From Cryobacterium sp. Y29 (GTDB lineage Bacteria > Actinomycetota > Actinomycetes > Actinomycetales > Microbacteriaceae): a stretch of DNA of 64,000 nt. Under the pieces are notes generated by a model. It was given only the letters and a program-made list of their open reading frames with translations, searched no databases and had not been told where the DNA came from. Shown piece by piece: positions 58,724 through 64,000 of the stretch; the stretch's first letter is position 1, and every line of letters starts with the position of its first letter. The stretch covers positions 330,272-394,271 of the forward strand of contig NZ_PJJN01000036.1 of the NCBI RefSeq assembly GCF_002929825.1, in the 5' to 3' direction. Made by a program: the position numbers and the translations under genes.

Positions 58724-59947
58724 ATGACGGACGCCCCCGCCACCGTGGAAGCACCGTGGCCGGTCGCCCTGCTCTCGGGCAAGATTCGCGGTTACATCGA
58801 ACGTCTCGGCATGGTCTGGGTCGAGGGTGAGATCACCCAGTGGGGCGCAAGCGGCGGCAACGTCTACGGCAAGCTCAAGGACCTCTCCGAAGACGCCACC
58901 GTGAGTTTCACCATCTGGTCGTCGGTGCGTGCCAAACTCACCGCCGACTTCAAGGCGGGTGACCGCGTCGTCGCGCTGGTCAAGCCCAACTTCTGGGTCA
59001 AGGGCGGCACGCTCACCATGCAGGCCTTCGAAATGCGCCACGTCGGGCTCGGTGACCTGCTCGAGCGGCTGGAACGGCTGCGCAAACAGCTCGCCAGCGA
59101 GGGCCTGTTCGATGCCTCCCGCAAAAAGCGCCTGCCGTTTCTGCCGCACTGCATCGGCCTCGTGACCGGAAAAGATTCTGACGCCGAGAAAGACGTCATT
59201 CGCAACGCCCAGCTGCGCTGGCCGGCCGTCAACTTTCGGGTTGCTCACGCCGCCGTGCAGGGTGATCGCGCCGTTGGCGAGGTGACCAGTGCCATCGCGC
59301 GTCTCGATGCTGATCCCGAGGTCGACGTGATCATCGTCGCACGCGGCGGCGGCGACTTTCAGAACCTACTCACCTTCAGCGACGAGAGCCTGGTGCGCGC
59401 CGCGGCCGCTTGTGTGACGCCGCTGGTCAGCGCGATCGGGCACGAGGCCGACCGTCCGCTGCTCGACGAGGTGGCCGACCTGCGAGCGTCCACCCCGACG
59501 GATGCCGCCAAGCGCGTCGTTCCCGACGTCAGCGACGAGCTGAACCGGGTGCAGCAGGCCCGGGCGCGTCTCAGCAGCCAGCTCACCGGCATCCTCTCGT
59601 CGGAAATCGATCGAATCTCACAGTTGCGTAGTCGGCCGGTGCTCGTCGACCCGCGCTGGATCATCGACTCCCGCAGCGAAGACCTCACCCGCTACGTTGC
59701 GCGCGGCGCCGAATTGACCGGGCGCATTCTCGAGCGTGCCGAGGCCGCCGTGGTGGAACTGCGCTCCCAGCTGCGCGCCCTGTCACCTCAAGGCACCCTG
59801 GACCGTGGTTACGCGATCGCCCAGCTGCCTGGCGGTCTCGTGCTGCGCCGCGCCGATGATTCCCCGGTCGGAACCGAGCTGTTGCTCACCCTGGCCCACG
59901 GAACCGTCGCCGCCATTGCGGGCGTCCCCAGCGCTGCGTCGAAATAA
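58724..59947 (+). CDS. xseA: Exodeoxyribonuclease VII large subunit
   Basis: 407 residues from the ATG at 58,724. N-terminal OB-fold (IERLGMVWVEGEITQW, GGNVYGKLKD) and the catalytic region LVTGKDSDAEKDV, VDVIIVARGGGDFQNLLTFS, and SAIGHEADRPLLDEVADLRA identify XseA. It degrades single-stranded DNA with XseB, encoded 14 bp downstream. The open frame extends far upstream, but that part is antisense of ispH and was excluded. Confidence 0.95.
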   Translation: MTDAPATVEAPWPVALLSGKIRGYIERLGMVWVEGEITQWGASGGNVYGKLKDLSEDATVSFTIWSSVRAKLTADFKAGDRVVALVKPNFWVKGGTLTMQAFEMRHVGLGDLLERLERLRKQLASEGLFDASRKKRLPFLPHCIGLVTGKDSDAEKDVIRNAQLRWPAVNFRVAHAAVQGDRAVGEVTSAIARLDADPEVDVIIVARGGGDFQNLLTFSDESLVRAAAACVTPLVSAIGHEADRPLLDEVADLRASTPTDAAKRVVPDVSDELNRVQQARARLSSQLTGILSSEIDRISQLRSRPVLVDPRWIIDSRSEDLTRYVARGAELTGRILERAEAAVVELRSQLRALSPQGTLDRGYAIAQLPGGLVLRRADDSPVGTELLLTLAHGTVAAIAGVPSAASK

Positions 59948-59961
59948 TTAGACTGGATGCT

Positions 59962-60207
59962 ATGACTTCGCCTGCCCCCGCCATCAGTGATCTCAGCTAC
60001 GAACAGGCCCGCGACGAGCTTATTCGCGTGGTGAACGAACTCGAGCAGGGCTCGAGCACCCTGGAGCAGTCGCTGGCGCTGTGGGAACGCGGAGAAGCCC
60101 TCGCCCGCCGCTGCGAAGAATGGCTGATCGGTGCCAAAGCCAGACTCGACGCGGCCCGCCTCGCGGCCACGGCGCCCACGACCGAAGACGCCGCGCCCAC
60201 CAGATGA
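59962..60207 (+). CDS. xseB: Exodeoxyribonuclease VII small subunit
   Basis: 81 residues; SYEQARDELIRVVNELEQGS and LEQSLALWERGEALARRCEE are the helical signature of XseB. It binds XseA in several copies. The last bases ATGA overlap the start of the next gene. Confidence 0.94.
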   Translation: MTSPAPAISDLSYEQARDELIRVVNELEQGSSTLEQSLALWERGEALARRCEEWLIGAKARLDAARLAATAPTTEDAAPTR

Positions 60208-60857
60208 GCCGCGCTCCCAAACCGCCGCGCATCGTCGCCGAGCTCGGTCGGCCGGAGACTCCGCAGGAGACCGCCGACCGGCTCGCCGAGAACTCACGCA
60301 AGTACCGCTCGCGCAAGACCGTGAACAATCTTGTGCTCTCGCTGCTCGTGACCGTGGGCGCCGTGCTCGTACTCGTGCTTCTGGTACCGCGCAACGACAA
60401 CCCGATCATTCGCGACGTCGACTACGCGAGCATCGCCGCCCAGGTACAACCGGTCGTTGATCACCCCCTCGCCAGCCCCGAGCTGCCGGACGGCTGGAGT
60501 GCCAACGACGCTGAGTGGCAGGCCGGCACCAACGGCCAGGTACCGTCCTGGTACATCGGATTGCTCACACCTGACAACCAGTTCATCGGTTTCAACCAGG
60601 CCTTCGACGCGAACTCCACTTGGCTGGCCCAGAAACTGCCCGACTCCCCCGTCGTTGACACCGCCAGCATTGCGGGCGTCACCTGGGACGTCTACCGCAA
60701 CAGTGCCCCCGCCGCCGATCGGGGCAATTTCGAGTATGCGCTTGTGACGACCGCGGGCACGAGCACCTATCTGCTGATCGGTACGGCACCCACCGGCGAC
60801 TTCGAAACCCTCGCCACCGCGTTAGCTGCCAATGTGGCAAAGAATGGAGCCCCATGA
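60204..60857 (+). CDS. DUF4245 domain protein
   Basis: 217 residues from the ATG at 60,204, which overlaps the xseB stop. A basic N-terminus (NSRKYRSRKTVNNLV) leads into one membrane segment (LVLSLLVTVGAVLVLVLLVP), so most of the protein is outside the membrane. The domain with DYASIAAQVQP, LPDGWSANDAEW and SWYIGLLTPDNQFIGFNQ is typical of DUF4245. It stands in the same operon as xseAB and carbonic anhydrase. Function unknown. Confidence 0.9.
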   Translation: MSRAPKPPRIVAELGRPETPQETADRLAENSRKYRSRKTVNNLVLSLLVTVGAVLVLVLLVPRNDNPIIRDVDYASIAAQVQPVVDHPLASPELPDGWSANDAEWQAGTNGQVPSWYIGLLTPDNQFIGFNQAFDANSTWLAQKLPDSPVVDTASIAGVTWDVYRNSAPAADRGNFEYALVTTAGTSTYLLIGTAPTGDFETLATALAANVAKNGAP

Positions 60858-61504
60858 CCCCCGCATCTATGGCTACCCCATCTCCGGCTGAGGCCTGGAA
60901 CGAAATGCGCGAAGGCAACGTGCGCTTCGTCGCTGGCTCCCCGCGGCACCGCCAGGACGTCGACCGGCGGGCCGAACTGGTTGGCCAGCAGACCCCGCAT
61001 GCCGCCCTGTTCGGCTGCAGCGACTCCCGCCTCGCCGCCGAAATCATCTTCGACCAGGGCCTCGGTGACCTTTTCGTTGTGCGCAACGCCGGCCAGATCA
61101 TCTCAGAGTCAGTACTCGGCTCCCTGGAATATGCCGTGGCTGTGCTGCACGTTCCGCTGATCCTCGTGCTCGGCCACGACGAGTGCGGTGCGGTGCGCGC
61201 CGCCATCGACTCTCAAGCAGAGGATGCCCCGGCCCTTCCCGCACACATCACGCACGTTATCGAAAAGATCGTTCCGGCAGTGCGTCGCGTGAGCGGGCAG
61301 CCGATATCCGCTTTCATAGACCCCACTCAAATCGATGCCGGCAACGTGGGCCGGGAACATCTCAAAGACACCGTCACCGAGCTGCTCGAGCAGTCCGAGG
61401 TGATCAGCGCGGCCATCGCAGAAGGTACATTGGCTATCGTCGGTGCGAACTACGTTCTTCGCGAGGGACACGCCGACCCCAACATCGTGGTTGGCGTCAT
61501 TTAG
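60854..61504 (+). CDS. Beta-class carbonic anhydrase
   Basis: 216 residues. The zinc ligands and neighbours are visible: CSDSR (C55, D57, R59) and GHDECGA (H108, C111). It interconverts CO2 and bicarbonate in the cytoplasm. The ATG overlaps the stop of the DUF4245 gene (ATGA), so translation is coupled. The sequence is complete, with a C-terminal [18 protein letters not shown] end ([18 protein letters not shown]). Confidence 0.94.
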   Translation: MTPASMATPSPAEAWNEMREGNVRFVAGSPRHRQDVDRRAELVGQQTPHAALFGCSDSRLAAEIIFDQGLGDLFVVRNAGQIISESVLGSLEYAVAVLHVPLILVLGHDECGAVRAAIDSQAEDAPALPAHITHVIEKIVPAVRRVSGQPISAFIDPTQIDAGNVGREHLKDTVTELLEQSEVISAAIAEGTLAIVGANYVLREGHADPNIVVGVI

Positions 61505-61571
61505 ACCAGACCACCCGCGTACCCGTTACGCACAGCACAATCTCATACAGCACCGAAAGGGAATGCACACA

Positions 61572-62987
61572 GTGGTGGACACCTCCGCACAAACCGGCTA
61601 CCGGATCGAACATGACACGATGGGTGAGGTCCGCGTTCCAACGGATGCTCTCTACGGTGCCCAAACCCAGCGCGCCGTCGAGAACTTTCCAATCTCCGGC
61701 TCCACACTCGAGTCCGCGCAGATCGCCGCTCTCGCCCGGATCAAGAAGTCAGCGGCTCTCGCCAATGCCCAGCTCGGCGTGCTCGATGCGGACATCGCCG
61801 ACGCGATCGCCTCGGCCGCTGACGAGGTCATCACCGGGCAGTTCGACACCGAATTTCCCATCGATGTCTACCAGACCGGCAGCGGCACCTCCTCGAACAT
61901 GAACATGAACGAGGTCCTCGCTACCCTCGCGACCCGCGCCCTCGGCCGCTCGGTGCACCCGAACGACCACGTCAACGCAAGCCAGTCCTCGAACGATGTG
62001 TTCCCCACCTCGGTGCACATCGCTGTGACGAGCGCCCTGATCGACGAACTCATCCCCTCGCTCGACCACCTCGCCGTCTCCTTCGAGGCTAAAGCCGAAC
62101 TGTGGAAAGAGGCCGTCAAGGCCGGCCGTACCCACCTGATGGATGCCACCCCGGTCACCCTCGGCCAGGAGTTCGGCGGCTACGCCCGCCAGATGCGCCT
62201 CGGCATCGAGCGCATCCGCACGGCACTCCCCCGCGTCGCCGAAGTTCCCCTTGGCGGCACAGCGGTCGGCACCGGCATCAATACTCCGTACGGCTTTCCG
62301 CAGCTCGTCATCGAATTGCTCGTGCAGGAAACCGAGCTGCCGATCACCGAAGCGCGTGATCACTTCGAAGCCCAAGCCAACCGCGACGGGCTGGTCGACG
62401 CTTCCGGCGCCCTGCGCACCATCGCCGTCTCGCTGACCAAGATCTGCAACGACCTGCGCTGGATGGGATCCGGCCCCAACACCGGGTTCGGCGAGATCAG
62501 CATCCCCGACCTGCAGCCCGGCTCATCGATCATGCCCGGCAAGGTCAACCCGGTCATTCCGGAGGCCGTGCTCATGGTTTGCTCACGCGTCATCGGCAAC
62601 GACGCCACCATCGCCTGGTCGGGTGCCTCGGGCTCGTTCGAGCTCAACGTCGGTATCCCGGTCATGGGCACCGCCCTGCTCGAATCGATCCGTCTGCTGA
62701 CCAACGCAACCCGCGTACTCGCCGACAAGACCGTCGACGGCCTCGTCGCCAACCTTGAGCATGCTCGCGCCCTGGCCGAGAAATCGCCGTCGATCGTCAC
62801 CCCGCTCAACCGCGTCATCGGCTACGAAGCCGCCGCGAAGGTCGCCAAGAAAGCCGTCGCTGAGGGCCTCACCGTGCGTGAGTCTGTTATCGCGCTCGGC
62901 CACGTCGAACGCGGCGACCTGACGCTCGCCGAGCTCGACACCGCGCTCGACGTGCTGAGCATGACGCGTCCGCCGCAAAAGAAGTAA
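61572..62987 (+). CDS. fumC: Fumarate hydratase class II
   Basis: 471 residues from the GTG at 61,572; an ATG three codons upstream lies only one or two bases from the GAAAGGG site, so the GTG (or the next GTG at 61,575) fits better. The enzyme hydrates fumarate to L-malate. Class II signatures: [21 protein letters not shown], and the family motif [13 protein letters not shown]. It is of usual length and iron-free. It follows carbonic anhydrase by 67 bp and is probably in the same operon. Confidence 0.95.
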   Translation: MVDTSAQTGYRIEHDTMGEVRVPTDALYGAQTQRAVENFPISGSTLESAQIAALARIKKSAALANAQLGVLDADIADAIASAADEVITGQFDTEFPIDVYQTGSGTSSNMNMNEVLATLATRALGRSVHPNDHVNASQSSNDVFPTSVHIAVTSALIDELIPSLDHLAVSFEAKAELWKEAVKAGRTHLMDATPVTLGQEFGGYARQMRLGIERIRTALPRVAEVPLGGTAVGTGINTPYGFPQLVIELLVQETELPITEARDHFEAQANRDGLVDASGALRTIAVSLTKICNDLRWMGSGPNTGFGEISIPDLQPGSSIMPGKVNPVIPEAVLMVCSRVIGNDATIAWSGASGSFELNVGIPVMGTALLESIRLLTNATRVLADKTVDGLVANLEHARALAEKSPSIVTPLNRVIGYEAAAKVAKKAVAEGLTVRESVIALGHVERGDLTLAELDTALDVLSMTRPPQKK

Positions 62988-63327
62988 TACAGCAGCACCC
63001 GCAACTCGATGCCGACACCTCGCAAATGAGAGGTGTCGGCTTCGGGCGTGCGCCCAAGACCCGGTTTTTTAGCGGGGTGCAGAGCAATGGTGCTCAGCGG
63101 CTGCAGCGTCCTTCGAGGTGAGCTGCCTGAGGCGGTTTCGCGGATGTCGCTCGTCGCCGCATCGCCCCTCTTTGTCTTGATCGTCAACGACCGCTGGTGC
63201 GAGCTACTGAGCTTTCGCGTACCGGCACTTCCATGCTCTCACCGGGTTGACCTCGCGCCAGCCTTGAGTACTGTGAACGGAACTTGCAGAAATACTTCTT
63301 CAATTCCATTCTCTTCAGGAGGTTATT
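62988..63327. other. Intergenic region after fumC
   Basis: 340 bp. The left third holds the fumC terminator and a T-run. The rest has no convincing gene; the 112-residue frame over 63,033-63,371 shows no codon bias and overlaps the next gene. The region just before 63,328 provides an AGGAGG ribosome binding site. Confidence 0.5.
63011..63040 (+). terminator. Terminator after fumC
   Basis: GCCGACACCTC and GAGGTGTCGGC form a perfect 11-bp stem with an 8-base loop, 24 bases after the fumC stop. A second short hairpin (GGGCG with CGCCC, 63,044-63,055) and a run of six T follow. Confidence 0.75.
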
Positions 63328-63783
63328 GTGACGAACGCCATCGAGACCGTCGACGTCAATGTTCCCGTTAGCGTCGCTTATAACCAGTGGACGAAATTCG
63401 AGGAATTTCCGAAGTTCCTGACTTTCGTGCAATCCATCACGCAGGTGACCGACACGCTCACCGAGTGGAAGGTGAAAATCGGCGGTGTGGAGCGCACATT
63501 TGAGGCTCGGATAACCGAGCAGCACCCCGACGAGCGCGTTGCCTGGAAAAGCACCGGCGGCGAGGTCGACCATGCGGGGGTTGTCACGTTCCACAAGTTG
63601 GCCGTGAACGAGACTCGCGTGACGGTTCAGCTCGACTGGGAGGCCAGCGGGCTGCTTGAGAAGGCCGGAGCCATTCTTGGTGTGGACAATCACGCCATCA
63701 AGAAGGACCTCGCCAACTTTAAGAAATTTATCGAGGCGAAGGGACCCGACCAAGGCGGGTGGCGCGGAAACGTCGAGGCCTGA
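63328..63783 (+). CDS. SRPBCC family protein (polyketide cyclase-like)
   Basis: 151 residues, GTG start with AGGAGG seven bases upstream. The sequence ETVDVNVPVSVAYNQWTKFE and FPKFLTFVQSITQV is typical of the cyclase/dehydrase branch of the SRPBCC (START-like) fold, which forms a hydrophobic cavity. RVAWKSTGGEVDHAGVVTF and VTVQLDWEASGLLEKAG also fit. Such proteins are common and often stress-induced in actinobacteria. The ligand is unknown. Confidence 0.88.
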   Translation: MTNAIETVDVNVPVSVAYNQWTKFEEFPKFLTFVQSITQVTDTLTEWKVKIGGVERTFEARITEQHPDERVAWKSTGGEVDHAGVVTFHKLAVNETRVTVQLDWEASGLLEKAGAILGVDNHAIKKDLANFKKFIEAKGPDQGGWRGNVEA

Positions 63784-63935
63784 CGCGGCCGGAAGGCCAA
63801 CCTCGGGATTGTCCGTGCGGCGTTAGCCGGGAAACGGGCGTAGTCGGAGTAAGTTATGCCACGCGACCTGGTTAGTCATTTTTTCGGTTCGTTCCCCGTA
63901 ATTTCAACGAATGCTCGTGGACAGTAGAGGACATC

Positions 63936-64000
63936 TTGATACCTGACTCCCTAACCCAGACCCAGTACGACACCATCTACAACGTGTTCTCCCTCGTGAT
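63936..64000 (+). CDS. N-terminus of a membrane protein, possibly a microbial rhodopsin (partial)
   Basis: A TTG at 63,936 with AGAGGAC upstream starts a frame open to the window end. It reads MIPDSLTQTQYDTIYNVFSL. The pattern LTxxQYDxxYNxxSL resembles the first helix of bacterial proton-pumping rhodopsins known from Microbacteriaceae. With only 21 residues the family is a guess. Confidence 0.4.
   Translation, partial: MIPDSLTQTQYDTIYNVFSLV

Noticed and set aside
58473..58727. 84-residue plus-strand frame with a hydrophobic segment just before xseA
   Set aside because: Most of it is antisense to the ispH N-terminus and no ribosome binding site is seen.

Overview
The window is high-GC, single-chromosome-like DNA from an actinobacterium. 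The fdxA-dapC pair, the IdeR-type iron box, the actinobacterial form of the glycine riboswitch, the DUF4245 and LPXTG-free lipoprotein genes, and the frequent GCATCCG-type words all fit the family Microbacteriaceae (Cryobacterium/Salinibacterium-like). That family call is an inference from gene content and style. No rRNA, tRNA or CRISPR array was found.

Region 1 (1-13,380): a penicillin-acylase-family Ntn hydrolase, a lipoprotein/PKD-like secreted pair, a PfaD-like flavin oxidoreductase, citrate synthase, fdxA-dapC, a degenerate PIG-L/membrane fusion, and an IdeR-controlled efeUOB iron-uptake locus. In that locus only efeU is intact; efeO and efeB have collapsed into one decaying remnant.

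Region 2 (13,487-33,536): typA, a dipeptide/oligopeptide ABC transporter with an opposite-strand PH-like gene inside it, a CPBP protease, the glycine cleavage operon gcvTHP behind a tandem glycine riboswitch, and several regulators and repair genes (Tag, LON-domain protein, LysR-type HTH, ABC-F, MFS).

Region 3 (33,523-43,350): an ATP-dependent ketone-carboxylase-like cluster. A divergent AcoR/AcxR-type regulator faces a five-gene unit: HyuA-like, AcxC-like zinc subunit, second HyuA-like, HyuB-like, and a 267-residue protein of unknown family. A perfect 19-bp palindrome lies between them. The subunit set looks more like the five-subunit acetophenone carboxylase than the three-subunit acetone carboxylase. 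The substrate is unknown.

Region 4 (43,370-51,330): an accessory stretch of gene fragments, small or orphan genes (SDR, beta-propeller, lipoproteins, probable DUF6994, truncated DUF6493, 5'-truncated HigA) and long non-coding gaps. Three near-identical 30-bp sequences and one diverged copy, all in ychF orientation and all encoding a VEFRFNV-stop-like tail, lie downstream of ychF. They look like relic attachment sites left by serial integration at the ychF 3' end.

Region 5 (51,331-64,000): conserved housekeeping genes ychF, a DnaQ-like exonuclease, rmuC, glpX, fbaA, a DUF6264-like protein, ispH, xseA-xseB-DUF4245-carbonic anhydrase-fumC, and an SRPBCC protein. The last 65 bases hold the start of a gene that may encode a microbial rhodopsin.
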